Shown: positions 25,275 through 34,430, counted from the first letter of the stretch. The stretch is DNA of 64,000 bases from Lentibacillus daqui (GCF_027186265.1 NZ_CP114176.1:1736001-1800000), one strand, 5' to 3'. Notes: a model not told the origin generated them from the sequence alone. Numbers and translations: made by a program.

Positions 25275-25430
25275 TCAATAATCGATTTCCTCAAAGTCTT
25301 CTGGTTGTGGTGTTGGTTGCATTTGTTTTAACGTATTACTATCAGAAATTTCATTGTTAATTTCTTGATAGGATTTTACCTTACCAGCTTGTTTCTTTGC
25401 AGATTTTTTGTTTTCCTTGTCGTTATTCAT
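25275..25430 (-). CDS. Small hypothetical protein downstream of yolD-uvrX
   Basis: A 51-residue very hydrophilic protein starting MNNDKENKKSAKKQ with an acidic, proline-containing C-terminus (PTPQPEDFEEIDY). AAAGGATAA precedes the ATG at 25430, which I prefer to an upstream start at 25493. It lies 63 bases after yolD in the same direction and may be part of the damage-inducible transcript. No family recognised. Confidence 0.55.
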   Translation of the reverse strand: MNNDKENKKSAKKQAGKVKSYQEINNEISDSNTLKQMQPTPQPEDFEEIDY

Positions 25431-25493
25431 TTTAATTATCCTTTCATGTATGGATTGATGGTTATTTTTTGTTGATTGAAAGGATTTATACAC

Positions 25494-25835
25494 TTACAAA
25501 ACAGCAATATCAATCATTTCAGTAAAAGCAATCCACTCACTGTCTTCCGCCGAAACCAATTTCAATTGCTGTCCGGGGACAACCTTTTCTATTTTCCCTG
25601 TTACAAAATGATCATGATAGGGATGAAAAAGTTCAATCCGTAAATCAAGATCCTGTTTCATTGCATCAGAAATAATTTGGGAAAACAAAGCCATTTGCTG
25701 TTCATCGATAATTGGCTTGGTTCGTTTGGTTAGTTCCTTTTGGTGTTTGCGAATGCGTGCTTTGTGCTCCGGCAGCATCATACGGCTGGATTCCCACATT
25801 AAATTTTGTCCAGGGGTTAATTTATTTGGGTTCAT
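25494..25835 (-). CDS. YolD-like protein
   Basis: A 113-residue member of the YolD family (LTPGQNLMWESSRMMLPEHK at the N-terminus), small proteins nearly always encoded next to UvrX/PolY polymerases and expressed in the SOS response. The role is not established; they may be polymerase accessory proteins. It lies 18 bases after the polymerase gene on the same strand. Confidence 0.85.
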   Translation of the reverse strand: MNPNKLTPGQNLMWESSRMMLPEHKARIRKHQKELTKRTKPIIDEQQMALFSQIISDAMKQDLDLRIELFHPYHDHFVTGKIEKVVPGQQLKLVSAEDSEWIAFTEMIDIAVL

Positions 25836-25853
25836 TTTTCGTCTTTTCTCCTT

Positions 25854-27083
25854 TTATTTATAGTGACCACCAATCTTCTCAGCCCGATCAAAAGCCTGCC
25901 CGGCATCAGTTAGGGAAGCTGCTCGAACAATGGCGGTTGGACCATATTTGTCGTGAATATAGTCCATCGCTTCTGACAAGTGCTCCTTTTTCAAGGAAAA
26001 ATCAAAAAAGCTGAGCTGGAAAGGATCGGCCGGTTGCAGCTGTGATAGCGTAACGCCAACACTACGAACGGGCTGCCGATCCCAGTGCATACGGAATAAA
26101 TATAGTGCAGACCGGAAAATATCCATCCCGAAATTGGTCAGCGTTGCGAGCTTTACTTGCCGATGAAATCCGGTCGGAAACGTCACATTCATCCCCCGAA
26201 CCCCCACCGACACAGTATTGCCGCGATAGCCACCGGCACGGGCACGTCTGGCAACTTCTTCACTTAATTCCAATAAAACCACTTTAATCTCGTCAAATGT
26301 TTCGTAATCTCGGGGCAGCGTCATGTGATGGCCAACCGCTTTTTGGTGATCATGTGTCTTTGTCGTTACTGGAGCATTGTTAATTCCGTTGGCGGTTTGC
26401 CATAAGACCTGCCCATTGATGCCCCAGCGTTTGGTTAATGCATCCACAGAAAAGGTGGCCAGCTGCCCAATTTTTTGAATTCCCATCCGTTGCAGGTGTT
26501 GTTTCATCCGACTGCCGATTCCAAACATCTTACCAATTGGGAGTTCCCACATGGTTTCTTTCATATTGGATTGATCCAACTGAAAAATACCATCCGCGTT
26601 TTTCTTGGCAAAGGCATCACAGGATATTTTGGCCAACACTTTATTCGGACCAATACCAACCCGCGTATAAACACCCGTTTCTTCCATGATTTCCTGCTGG
26701 ATTTTGCGGGCAATCGTAAATGGATCGCCAAAAAGTTTTTGACTTCCGGTGACGTCCAGAAACTGTTCATCAACGGAAAACACTTCAACCAAATCGGTAT
26801 AATGCTCCAATATTTCGGTGATTTGGCAGGACACATCAATGTATCGCTGCATCCTCGGTCTGACAACAACCGCTTCCGGGCATTTATTTTGCGCTTCCCA
26901 TAATGCTTCAGCTGTTTTTACGCCATATTTTTTTGCAATTGGGCAGGCAGCCAGTATAATTCCACTCCGCCGCTCCGGATCCCCCGAAACAATGACTGGT
27001 TTATCCTTCCACTCCGGATTTTCCGCTTTTTCTACAGAAGCATAGAATGTTTGCATATCCACCAAGAAAATAACGCGTTTCAC
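25854..27083 (-). CDS. Y-family DNA polymerase (UvrX/PolY type)
   Basis: A translesion DNA polymerase of 409 residues. The palm-domain acidic residues are visible as D9 in FLVDMQTFYASVE and D105/E106 in SVDEQFLD; a helix-hairpin-helix thumb and little-finger domain follow. YQxF instead of the usual SFFASVE steric-gate region places it with UvrX rather than DinB. The GTG start at 27083 follows GAGGGGG. Together with yolD it forms an SOS operon under two LexA boxes. Confidence 0.9.
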   Translation of the reverse strand: MKRVIFLVDMQTFYASVEKAENPEWKDKPVIVSGDPERRSGIILAACPIAKKYGVKTAEALWEAQNKCPEAVVVRPRMQRYIDVSCQITEILEHYTDLVEVFSVDEQFLDVTGSQKLFGDPFTIARKIQQEIMEETGVYTRVGIGPNKVLAKISCDAFAKKNADGIFQLDQSNMKETMWELPIGKMFGIGSRMKQHLQRMGIQKIGQLATFSVDALTKRWGINGQVLWQTANGINNAPVTTKTHDHQKAVGHHMTLPRDYETFDEIKVVLLELSEEVARRARAGGYRGNTVSVGVRGMNVTFPTGFHRQVKLATLTNFGMDIFRSALYLFRMHWDRQPVRSVGVTLSQLQPADPFQLSFFDFSLKKEHLSEAMDYIHDKYGPTAIVRAASLTDAGQAFDRAEKIGGHYK

Positions 27084-27102
27084 GCCACAATCCCCCTCTA
27101 CA

Positions 27103-27153
27103 GAAACTAATGTTCGTGTATTTATTATATGCGAATATACGTTCTTTATTCAA
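27103..27153 (-). promoter_or_regulatory. LexA-controlled promoter of the UvrX-YolD operon
   Basis: On the minus strand TTGAAT (27148-27153) and TATAAT (27124-27129) form a promoter with an 18-base spacer. CGAATATACGTTCT (27132-27145) within the spacer and CGAACATTAGTTTC (27103-27116) downstream of the -10 box each match the Bacillus LexA (DinR) consensus CGAACRNRYGTTYC with one to three mismatches. SOS induction is expected. Confidence 0.8.
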
Positions 27154-27234
27154 TGGTAATTTATAGAATGTGCGGTACGCGGATACTATGATAAAATGAT
27201 TACAGAGTGAACAACACGCAGGAGATAAAAGGCA

Positions 27235-27867
27235 ATGCCTCTACCTATAGACAACAAAAAGATTGGATGTGGAAAGATGACAAAATTTGGATTTATCCGG
27301 CATGGTGTAACAGATTGGAATCAGGAGCGTAGAGCGCAAGGAAGTTCGGATATACCCCTTAATAATGAGGGACGTGAACAAGCTGCAAAACTTGCGGAGC
27401 GTTTGCAAACAGAAGATTGGGACGTGATCTATGCTAGTGATTTGGCAAGAGCCAGAGAAACCGCTGAAATGATTGCGAATAAAATGAATGGTGTCACAAT
27501 CCATTTCGATCCAAGGCTTCGTGAAGTTGGTGGAGGGCTAATTGAAGGAACAACGGAAAAAGAACGTATAGCAAAATGGGGTATCAATTGGCGAAATCTG
27601 GATCTGGAAAGGGAAAGCGATGATTGTGTTATGGCAAGGGGACAGTCTGTATTGGCTGAAATCCTTAGTGAGAATAACGGGAAAAATATATTGATTGTCA
27701 GTCATGGATCATTTATTAGGCGACTGCTCGGGGAATTGGTCCCGGATGATGATGTGGAAGAATCACTCGGCAATTGTTCATTGACCATCCTGGAGAAAAA
27801 TGAAAACGGATGGAAATTGGAGCTGCATAATTGTACAAGGCACATAACCGCAGATTCATTACTTTGA
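27235..27867 (+). CDS. Histidine phosphatase (phosphoglycerate mutase) family protein
   Basis: The phosphohistidine motif RHG lies in GFIRHGVTDWNQERRAQG and the second catalytic histidine in LIVSHGSFIRRLL. The product of 210 residues resembles YhfR/PhoE-type broad phosphatases rather than glycolytic mutases. The ATG at 27235 is ten bases after AGGAG; an ATG at 27277 gives the typical family N-terminus but has a poor binding site. Substrate unknown. Confidence 0.8.
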   Translation: MPLPIDNKKIGCGKMTKFGFIRHGVTDWNQERRAQGSSDIPLNNEGREQAAKLAERLQTEDWDVIYASDLARARETAEMIANKMNGVTIHFDPRLREVGGGLIEGTTEKERIAKWGINWRNLDLERESDDCVMARGQSVLAEILSENNGKNILIVSHGSFIRRLLGELVPDDDVEESLGNCSLTILEKNENGWKLELHNCTRHITADSLL

Positions 27868-28109
27868 GCACAGGATATTATACGGAATTAACGTTTGTGT
27901 ATCAAAGGGAGTTAATATAATCGTCCCCTATTCTATTGTTGAGTGATAATAAAAATGTTACGCAGTCCGGATAACTAGCGCTGCTTAGTCCAATTTTCCA
28001 TTCAAATCATGCATCTTTCCAATTGGGTTGTTATTGAAAAAAAGGGATTTTGGGAATGAAGTAGAAGTATGTGGTAAGGTCATTAAAAACAAGGGAGCTA
28101 ACTAAGAAA

Positions 28110-29294
28110 ATGGGTAATTGGGGAAAACAAATTCAAATTCCGGCAACTTATATGCGGGGCGGAACAAGCAAGGGGCTATTTTTTCTAAAAGATGATTTAC
28201 CTACTGACCCGGTAATACGGGATAAAGTATTATTGCGTGTCATCGGAAGCCCAGATCCTTATGGGCAGCAGATCGATGGAATGGGAGGTGCAACTTCAAG
28301 TACCAGTAAGGTGGTCATTTTAAACAAAAGTGAACGTCCAGGATGTGATATAGACTATTTATTCGGGCAGGTAGCCATTGAGCAGCCCTTGGTTGATTGG
28401 AGTGGCAACTGCGGAAATCTTACTTCGGCCGTTGGTCCATTTGCAATATATAGAGGTTTGGTAGAAGCGCCAAAGAACGGAATAGTTACGGTTAATATTT
28501 GGCAGGAGAATATCGGGAAAAAAATCATAGCTCATGTTCCAATAGAGAACGGGACAGTACAGGAACTAGGGGATTTCGTACTTGATGGGGTAACCTTTCC
28601 GGCAGCAGAAATAAAATTGGAATTCCTTGATCCTGCTGGTGCTGATGAAAAGAGTACAGATGGTGGTGGGATGTTTCCTACAGGGAATCCACTAGATATC
28701 ATTCATATCCCGGGTATAGGAGAAGTAGAGGCAACTTTAATTAATGCCGGGAATCCTGCTGTCTTTGTGGAGGCGTCTGCATTGGAGCTTAGAGGGACGG
28801 AGCTTCAGGATGATATAAATAGGAATGCAGACTTACTGAACCGTTTTGAGTTAATACGGGCTCATAGTGCAGTAATTATGGGTTTAGAGGAAAGCGTAGA
28901 ATATGCTAAGAAGCGTCAGCACACACCTAAAATTGCATTTTTTGAAGAAGCAACTAGTTACACCACTTCGGATGGAAAAGAAGTACATAGGGATAATATC
29001 GACATTTTGGCGCGAATCCTTTCAATGGGCAAGCTGCATCACGCCATGACTGGTACAGGTGCAGTAGCAATTGCGGCTGCAGCTTCAATACCAGGAACTA
29101 TTGTTAGCAAGATTTTAGGCGACGTTATGCCCGAACTTCGCTTTGGTCACCCGTCTGGTACTTTAACAGTAGGTGCCGAAGCTGCAAAGGAGGAAATCGG
29201 CTGGACTGTAAAAAAGGTTGTAATGAGTCGTAGTGCAAGAAGATTAATGGAGGGGTCCGTTCTACTACCTGATTTTAACGACCTTACCAAATAA
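28110..29294 (+). CDS. prpF: PrpF family aconitate/methylaconitate isomerase
   Basis: PrpF-type proteins isomerise double bonds in trans-aconitate or 2-methylaconitate without a cofactor. The product (394 residues from the ATG at 28110) shows MRGGTSKGLFF near the N-terminus, DGMGGATSSTSK, a GNCGNLTSAVGPFA segment with the conserved cysteine and HPSGTL near the end, all family landmarks. AGGGAGC lies 11 bases upstream; GTG at 28071 is an alternative. No methylcitrate-cycle genes are adjacent, so it could act on another tautomerisable acid. Confidence 0.82.
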   Translation: MGNWGKQIQIPATYMRGGTSKGLFFLKDDLPTDPVIRDKVLLRVIGSPDPYGQQIDGMGGATSSTSKVVILNKSERPGCDIDYLFGQVAIEQPLVDWSGNCGNLTSAVGPFAIYRGLVEAPKNGIVTVNIWQENIGKKIIAHVPIENGTVQELGDFVLDGVTFPAAEIKLEFLDPAGADEKSTDGGGMFPTGNPLDIIHIPGIGEVEATLINAGNPAVFVEASALELRGTELQDDINRNADLLNRFELIRAHSAVIMGLEESVEYAKKRQHTPKIAFFEEATSYTTSDGKEVHRDNIDILARILSMGKLHHAMTGTGAVAIAAAASIPGTIVSKILGDVMPELRFGHPSGTLTVGAEAAKEEIGWTVKKVVMSRSARRLMEGSVLLPDFNDLTK

Positions 29295-29376
29295 GATAAG
29301 TTTTCGTTTTTTTTAAATTATCCATGTAAACTACCTTCCGTAAACTGAAAGCATAAACATTAAAGGGGTATTTGGG

Positions 29377-30153
29377 ATGGGGATTGATTTTCACAATGAA
29401 AAGAATAAACATAGTTATGTGACAAGGAAAGTCGATGATACATGGCTATCAGCAATAACAGCACTCATTCAAGGACGGGCAATTAACAAGGCAGTGGATA
29501 TTGGAACAGGCGGAGGGATATATGCAAAGGCACTTGCTGATTTGGGCATTCCTTCCATCACTGGCATTGACTTTTCGGAAGTCATGCTTGATGGAGCTGA
29601 GCAATATTGTCGCTTGTATGAACAAATCGAGTTCAAACTTGGAAATGCTTATAGTACTGGATTGTCAAGTGCATATGCAGATCTGGTTTTGGAAAGAGCA
29701 CTCATTCATCATCTTGATAATTTGGCTGCTTGTTTTTCCGAGGTTTATCGTATTTTACAGCCAGAGGGAATGCTGTTGGTACAGGATAGAACACCAGAAG
29801 ATTGTCTCATCCAAGGAGATCATCATCATATTCGCGGGTACTTATTTTCTTTATTTCCGCATCTTGGAGAGATCGAGACAAAAAGAAGATATGCTTCCCA
29901 CACTGTTAAAGCCGCACTGGGAAACGCGGGTTTCCATGCTATTAAAGAGATAAAACTTTGGGAAGTGCGAAAAACGTATACGAACAAAGAAGAATTGCTC
30001 AACGATATTAAATCACGAAATGGACGCTCGATTCTCCATGAGTTATCAGATCAACAGGTGTCGCAATTTGCTGATCATGTAAACCAATTGATACAAGAAG
30101 ATGGTCTAATTGTAGAAAAAGATCGATGGACGATTTGGGCGGCGGAGAAATGA
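29377..30153 (+). CDS. Class I SAM-dependent methyltransferase
   Basis: A 258-residue methyltransferase with motif I VDIGTGGGIYAKAL, acidic D in ITGIDFSEVML, and the post-motif LVLERALIHHLDN. AAAGGGG precedes the ATG. It is similar in size but not in sequence to the methyltransferase at 23717. The substrate is unknown. It stands alone on the + strand 82 bases after prpF. Confidence 0.78.
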   Translation: MGIDFHNEKNKHSYVTRKVDDTWLSAITALIQGRAINKAVDIGTGGGIYAKALADLGIPSITGIDFSEVMLDGAEQYCRLYEQIEFKLGNAYSTGLSSAYADLVLERALIHHLDNLAACFSEVYRILQPEGMLLVQDRTPEDCLIQGDHHHIRGYLFSLFPHLGEIETKRRYASHTVKAALGNAGFHAIKEIKLWEVRKTYTNKEELLNDIKSRNGRSILHELSDQQVSQFADHVNQLIQEDGLIVEKDRWTIWAAEK

Positions 30154-30285
30154 TCCGATGATAGCATAGAGTGGGAAATTCCATCATACATAATCGCTTA
30201 ACAACAAGACGTTATAATATCAGACAATTAGAACTGGAATAGGTAATCTTAATTACTAAGCATATTGTAATTTTCAGAGGTGTCC

Positions 30286-30452
30286 ATAAATAAACAAAAA
30301 TTAGAATATGGATTGGGTTAATTGCTAGTCTCATCATATGCATTTACGGTGTTTATGGACTAATGACAAGTAGTTCGATATCGAGTTTGTCATTTATCCC
30401 TGTTATTCTAGCTATAGGTGGTTTCATTAGTTTCATCGCGAACGCTAGTTAA
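30286..30452 (+). pseudogene. Remnant of a small two-helix membrane protein gene
   Basis: Following CAGAGGTGT the reading frame begins ATA-AAT-AAA-CAA-AAA where an ATG is expected, and after a one-base loss continues IRIWIGLIASLIICIYGVYG and LSFIPVILAIGGFISFI before a stop. The 167-base length is one short of a multiple of three. Start-codon loss plus a frameshift indicate decay. It resembles small DUF3953-like membrane proteins only loosely. Confidence 0.45.
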
Positions 30453-30508
30453 TTGTCAGTGGTACCGGCACTACAGTTAACATCTTAAGATCGGGGATTA
30501 AAGTCTGG

Positions 30509-30536
30509 TTTACAATGGCCTGATTCATGGTATAAT
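30509..30536 (+). promoter_or_regulatory. Strong SigA promoter of the small RNA
   Basis: TTTACA (30509-30514) and the perfect -10 box TATAAT (30531-30536) are separated by 16 bases. The only thing downstream on this strand is a short structured RNA ending at 30680. Confidence 0.75.
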
Positions 30537-30542
30537 AACCTT

Positions 30543-30680
30543 AGAAGTTCATACAATAGGAAAAACCGCCCCATGCTGTAACATGGAGCGGTTCCAATAG
30601 ACTAACCCCATTCAAGGGTTGGCACAGTGAAGCAATAATCCCTCACGGCCTGGCTAAAGCACATGAGGGATTATTTTTTG
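30543..30680 (+). ncRNA. Orphan antitoxin-like RNA of the holin-like toxin family
   Basis: An RNA of about 138 nt is predicted from the promoter to a strong terminator. It has a 5' hairpin (AACCGC..CATG with CATG..GCGGTT, 30565-30593), a middle AACCCC/GGGTT stem and the terminator hairpin. The opposite strand carries the typical 3' region of holin-like toxin genes: the toxin tail codons NNPSCALARP and the frame LNGVSLLEPLHVTAWGG. The toxin start region itself is missing, so only the antisense partner survives. Identification rests on remembered sequence and on its shared layout with 12836-13011. Confidence 0.6.
30634..30680 (+). terminator. Terminator of the orphan RNA
   Basis: AATAATCCCTCA pairs perfectly with TGAGGGATTATT (30664-30675) and is followed by TTTTG. 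Confidence 0.9.
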
Positions 30681-30748
30681 TCATTTTTGCCCCACCTTAG
30701 CGGGCACTAAGACTCCCATTTCAAGATTTTGCGTGGAAATCACAAAAA

Positions 30749-31669
30749 TTACCGATGGTTCGTATATTGAACTGGTTTGGTAATAGCTTGTAGTGCCCGA
30801 TATTTTTCTTCAGTAAGTACTGCAGACGAGTCCATTGCAGTATTTTCCGCAAGCTGTTCCTCTGAGCTTGCCCCAAATACAGCACTTGCAACTGCTGGGT
30901 GATGGAGTACATATTGAAGTGCTGCAGTATTGAACGAGGTGTCCTCGCCAATCACATTTTTTATTTCATCATAAATCTTTACTAATTCCTCATACGTATA
31001 ATCTAAATATCCATCCCGTGATTTACGTTCGATTTGTTTTCTTCCATTCTTACTTAAGATCCCTTTCGCTAATGGCCCGCGGGCAAGGACGCTAATGTGG
31101 TTTTCCGCCAGCAAGTCCAATACTTCTTCCTCGGGACGGCGATCCAGCATGCTATACTGCATCATCACTGCATCGATATGGGACCGTTTGACATATTCCC
31201 GGATGACGTTTGGACGAATCGATGATATTCCATACGCACGAATGAGACCCTCTTGTTTTAGTTGTTCAAAAGCCTCAATGGATTCATCAATTGGATCATC
31301 GATGGTACCGCCATGCAACATATAAAAATCGATATAATCGGTGTTCAATCGTTTTAAGCTATCCTTTAGACCTGCTTTAATGTGTTCTTTGGATGGATCC
31401 CAGTACCAGTCTTTGGTATCACGGTTAAAATGATTGCCAACCTTTGATGTGAGAATAATTTCTTGCCGCTTTCCTTTTATTGCTTCACCGACAATTTCTT
31501 CATTCAAACCAAAATTGTATAAGTCAGCGGTATCCAGATGATTGACGCCTGCCGCTAATGCTTTGTCAATAATTGTTTGGGCTTTGGCTTGATCTGTCCC
31601 TAATGACATGCAGCCAAGTGTTAGCTCGGATACATATATGTCTGATTTACCTAATCGGTTTTGCTTCAT
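30749..31669 (-). CDS. Aldo/keto reductase (YqkF-like)
   Basis: A 306-residue NADPH-dependent oxidoreductase. The catalytic tetrad is visible as D46 and Y51 in LDTADLYNFG, K76 in LTSKVG and H119 in FYMLHGG. AGGGAATTAAT precedes the ATG. In B. subtilis yqkF lies divergent to nudF in the same way, supporting the name by synteny. The natural substrate is not known. Confidence 0.88.
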   Translation of the reverse strand: MKQNRLGKSDIYVSELTLGCMSLGTDQAKAQTIIDKALAAGVNHLDTADLYNFGLNEEIVGEAIKGKRQEIILTSKVGNHFNRDTKDWYWDPSKEHIKAGLKDSLKRLNTDYIDFYMLHGGTIDDPIDESIEAFEQLKQEGLIRAYGISSIRPNVIREYVKRSHIDAVMMQYSMLDRRPEEEVLDLLAENHISVLARGPLAKGILSKNGRKQIERKSRDGYLDYTYEELVKIYDEIKNVIGEDTSFNTAALQYVLHHPAVASAVFGASSEEQLAENTAMDSSAVLTEEKYRALQAITKPVQYTNHR

Positions 31670-31781
31670 ATTAATTCCCTCCGTTTTCCATTCGTAATTC
31701 CATTGTAAAAATAGACATGCACAAACTCAAGTTTTTAAATGTGGTAAAATGGGGAGTAGCTTATAAAATGAAGGTGATCAT

Positions 31782-32327
31782 ATGAAAAAATTTGAAGAGA
31801 AAACCATTCAAACAAAACAGATATATAATGGAAAAGTGGTCAAGCTACAAGTGGATGATGTTACATTGCCAGATGGAAAGACTGCCAAGCGGGAATTAAT
31901 CAAACATCCTGGAGGGGTGGGGATTATTCCAATTACCAAAGACAAAAAAATTGTGATGGTGGAACAATATCGGAAACCGTTGGAAAAATCGCTGGTGGAA
32001 ATCCCCGCTGGCAAGCTGGAGGCAGGAGAAAAACCGGAAGTAACAGCGGTAAGGGAGTTGGAAGAAGAAACAGGATTTACAACCAGCAGCCTCAAGCTTG
32101 TTACCTCTTTCTATAGCTCGCCGGGATTTGCCGATGAATTAATGTATATTTATTTAACGGACAAGCTGGAACCGCTTAAAGAAAAAGTGGCTGGTGACGA
32201 TGATGAATTTGTTGAACTCGTGGAATTAACTTTGGATGAAGCAAAACAATATGTTAAGGAACAACGAATTCATGATGCCAAGACAAACTATGCAATTCTG
32301 TATTTAGAAATGTTGGAGATGATGTAA
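31782..32327 (+). CDS. nudF: ADP-ribose pyrophosphatase
   Basis: A 181-residue Nudix hydrolase that splits ADP-ribose to AMP and ribose 5-phosphate. The Nudix box (G-x5-E-x7-REUxEExGU) runs over residues 77-99, with REL and EEETGF at its end, and the conserved SSPGFADE segment typical of ADP-ribose pyrophosphatases follows. GAAGGTGAT precedes the ATG. The next gene begins three bases after the stop. Confidence 0.9.
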   Translation: MKKFEEKTIQTKQIYNGKVVKLQVDDVTLPDGKTAKRELIKHPGGVGIIPITKDKKIVMVEQYRKPLEKSLVEIPAGKLEAGEKPEVTAVRELEEETGFTTSSLKLVTSFYSSPGFADELMYIYLTDKLEPLKEKVAGDDDEFVELVELTLDEAKQYVKEQRIHDAKTNYAILYLEMLEMM

Positions 32328-32330
32328 ACC

Positions 32331-33509
32331 ATGTTACAAGCCTATTTTGCTGATATGCACATTCATATTGGCCGGGATATGTACAATAAACCAGTGAAAA
32401 TAACCGGTGCGAAAAGCCTGACATTAACGAACATATTAAAAGAGGCCAGTAGAAATAAGGGGATTCAAATGGTCGGAGTCATTGATAGCCATGCCCCCGC
32501 GGTGCAACAGGAGATCAAACAATTAATGGAGCAGGGTTCCGCTTATGAATTGGACAATGGCGGGATCCGATTTGAACAGGTAACCCTACTATTGGGCTCG
32601 GAAATTGAAATTTATGATGAAAACTGTAAAGGCCCCATTCATGTTCTCTGTTTTCTCCCAACTCTGGATATGATGGAACGTTTTTCCGAGTGGCTGACAA
32701 CCAAGATGAAAAATATTACATTGAGCTCGCAACGTTATTATGGAACCGCAAAGGAACTGCAATATAAAGTCAAAGAACTGGAAGGCATTTTCATCCCGGC
32801 CCATGTGTTTACTCCGTTTAAAAGTATGTATGGCAAAGGGGTACACCAATCATTAACCGAGGTATTTGATCCTGATTTAATCGATGGAATTGAACTTGGG
32901 TTAAGTTCAGATACCGATATGGCGGATCAAATCAGCGAATTACATGACTATACCTTTGTCTCCAATTCGGATGCCCATTCCCTGGCGAAGATTGCCAGAG
33001 AGTATCAGGAAATTTTGATGGAAGAGCCATCATTTCAAGAATTTGATTGGGCACTACATGAAGTGGACGGACGAAAAATCACCAAAAATTTTGGGATGAA
33101 TCCGCAATTGGGTAAGTACCACACAACCGTTTGCAGTAATTGTTTAACACAAGTGACGTATAAAACGGAACAATGTCCAAACTGTGGATCGAAAAAAATT
33201 ATCAATGGCGTATTTGACCGGATTCAAGAATTAGCAGATGCCAAGGAAGTAACAAGGGAGCGCCCGCCGTATCTGTATCAGGTTCCCTTGGAATATTTGC
33301 CAAAACTAGGTCCAAAAACATTCCAAAAACTATTAGATCGTTTTCAAACCGAGATGTATGTCATTCATCATGCCACATTGAAAGAATTGCAAGAAACGGT
33401 TCCGGAAAAACTAGCAAATGCGATTATGCAAATGCGAGAAGGAAAGCAGACGATTCATGCAGGCGGCGGTGGCCGATATGGAAGTATTGCCCAATCGAAT
33501 GACAGTTAA
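32331..33509 (+). CDS. Endonuclease Q family protein (YqxK-like)
   Basis: EndoQ cuts DNA 5' to deaminated bases. The product (392 residues) has a PHP domain with the metal residues H10 and H12 in DMHIHIGRD and later SNSDAHS, a Cys4 zinc finger (CSNC and CPNC, about residues 268-287) and a C-terminal helix-hairpin-helix region (LPKLGPKTFQKLL). It follows nudF by three bases; the nudF-yqxK-spoIIM order is conserved in Bacillus. Confidence 0.87.
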   Translation: MLQAYFADMHIHIGRDMYNKPVKITGAKSLTLTNILKEASRNKGIQMVGVIDSHAPAVQQEIKQLMEQGSAYELDNGGIRFEQVTLLLGSEIEIYDENCKGPIHVLCFLPTLDMMERFSEWLTTKMKNITLSSQRYYGTAKELQYKVKELEGIFIPAHVFTPFKSMYGKGVHQSLTEVFDPDLIDGIELGLSSDTDMADQISELHDYTFVSNSDAHSLAKIAREYQEILMEEPSFQEFDWALHEVDGRKITKNFGMNPQLGKYHTTVCSNCLTQVTYKTEQCPNCGSKKIINGVFDRIQELADAKEVTRERPPYLYQVPLEYLPKLGPKTFQKLLDRFQTEMYVIHHATLKELQETVPEKLANAIMQMREGKQTIHAGGGGRYGSIAQSNDS

Positions 33510-33680
33510 ATGACGGTCCGGACAAAGGTCTACTACTCCGGACTGTGTAGCCAATCCGGAAAAAGAAGACTATTAAAAATGTAAATATGGTATTATTATC
33601 AGGAATTCTTCATAGATTTTATTATAAGGGCGTGTCTAAAAAATTATTACGTTCATCTTAAAATCGAATGGAGGATTCCG

Positions 33681-34319
33681 ATGTACCAAAAAAGAACGCT
33701 AGCTGTAAATCACATAAAGGAACATGCAGCAATATATCTGTTTATGGTTATTTTGTTTCTAACTGGTATCGTTTTTGGTGCAATTATCGTAAACAGTATG
33801 AATTTTGTCCAAAAACAGGATTTGTTTTTTTATTTGGAACGTTTTTTTGGGCAAATTACCGATAAAGACCAGATTGCAGGCGCAGATATTTTAAAGGAAA
33901 GTTTCTTTTATCATACCAAGTATTTATTGCTTTTGTTTGTGTTAGGGCTGTCTGTCATCGGGTTGCCGGTAGTTTGGATTTTATTGTTTGTCAAAGGTTT
34001 GGTAGTCGGTTTTTCGGTAGGGTTTATTGTAAATCAGCTTGGCATAAAGGGATTGGCACTTGCATCGATTGCAATTGCGCCGCAAAATATTCTAGTCATT
34101 CCCATTTACATTATTGCCGGAAGTCTATCGATGATCTTTTCCCTGACCCTATTAAATAAACTTTTTTCCAATAAATTGTCCCAGCCGATTTTACAACCAT
34201 TTGGCAGATATGTTACTGTTTTTTCCTTATTATTGGTTTGTTCCGTCGCTGCTGCCGGTATGGAAGCTTTTGTCAGTCATGGAGCCATGGAAACATTACT
34301 CAAATCCCTTTATAAATAA
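33681..34319 (+). CDS. spoIIM: Stage II sporulation protein M
   Basis: SpoIIM is a membrane subunit of the SpoIIDMP peptidoglycan-hydrolase complex that thins the septum and drives engulfment. The 212-residue protein has about five hydrophobic helices and a cytoplasmic N-terminus. GGAGGATT precedes the ATG. A SigE-like -10 box CATAGATT (33611-33618) lies upstream, but the -35 is uncertain. Confidence 0.9.
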   Translation: MYQKRTLAVNHIKEHAAIYLFMVILFLTGIVFGAIIVNSMNFVQKQDLFFYLERFFGQITDKDQIAGADILKESFFYHTKYLLLLFVLGLSVIGLPVVWILLFVKGLVVGFSVGFIVNQLGIKGLALASIAIAPQNILVIPIYIIAGSLSMIFSLTLLNKLFSNKLSQPILQPFGRYVTVFSLLLVCSVAAAGMEAFVSHGAMETLLKSLYK

Positions 34320-34333
34320 AAGTAATTATTATA

Positions 34334-34348
34334 TAATAATAATTATTG
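34334..34348. promoter_or_regulatory. Possible Fur/PerR-type box upstream of fur
   Basis: TAATAATAATTATTG matches 11 of 14 positions of the 7-1-7 Fur-family inverted repeat (TGATAATNATTATCA). It lies 24 bases before the fur -35 box. AT-richness makes chance matches likely. Confidence 0.3.
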
Positions 34349-34372
34349 ATAGCAATTTAAAATGATTATACT

Positions 34373-34401
34373 TTGACACCTGTTTTCCTAATGCATATAA
34401 T
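34373..34401 (+). promoter_or_regulatory. Consensus SigA promoter of fur
   Basis: TTGACA (34373-34378) and TATAAT (34396-34401) are both perfect and separated by exactly 17 bases. It is the best SigA promoter in the window. Confidence 0.88.
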
Positions 34402-34430
34402 GAAGATGGGAAGAGGGAGGGGGATTATGC

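Larger units (their letters stand above)
30453..30748. other. Intergenic stretch holding an RNA gene
   Basis: No protein gene is seen. The strand-plus RNA transcription unit described at 30509-30680 occupies most of it; the remainder (30681-30748) lies downstream of the minus-strand aldo/keto reductase gene. Confidence 0.5.

Noticed and set aside
30154..30285. Promoter-like TATAAT near 30214 as a separate RNA gene
   Set aside because: No acceptable -35 box at 16-18 bases and nothing but a decayed frame downstream.
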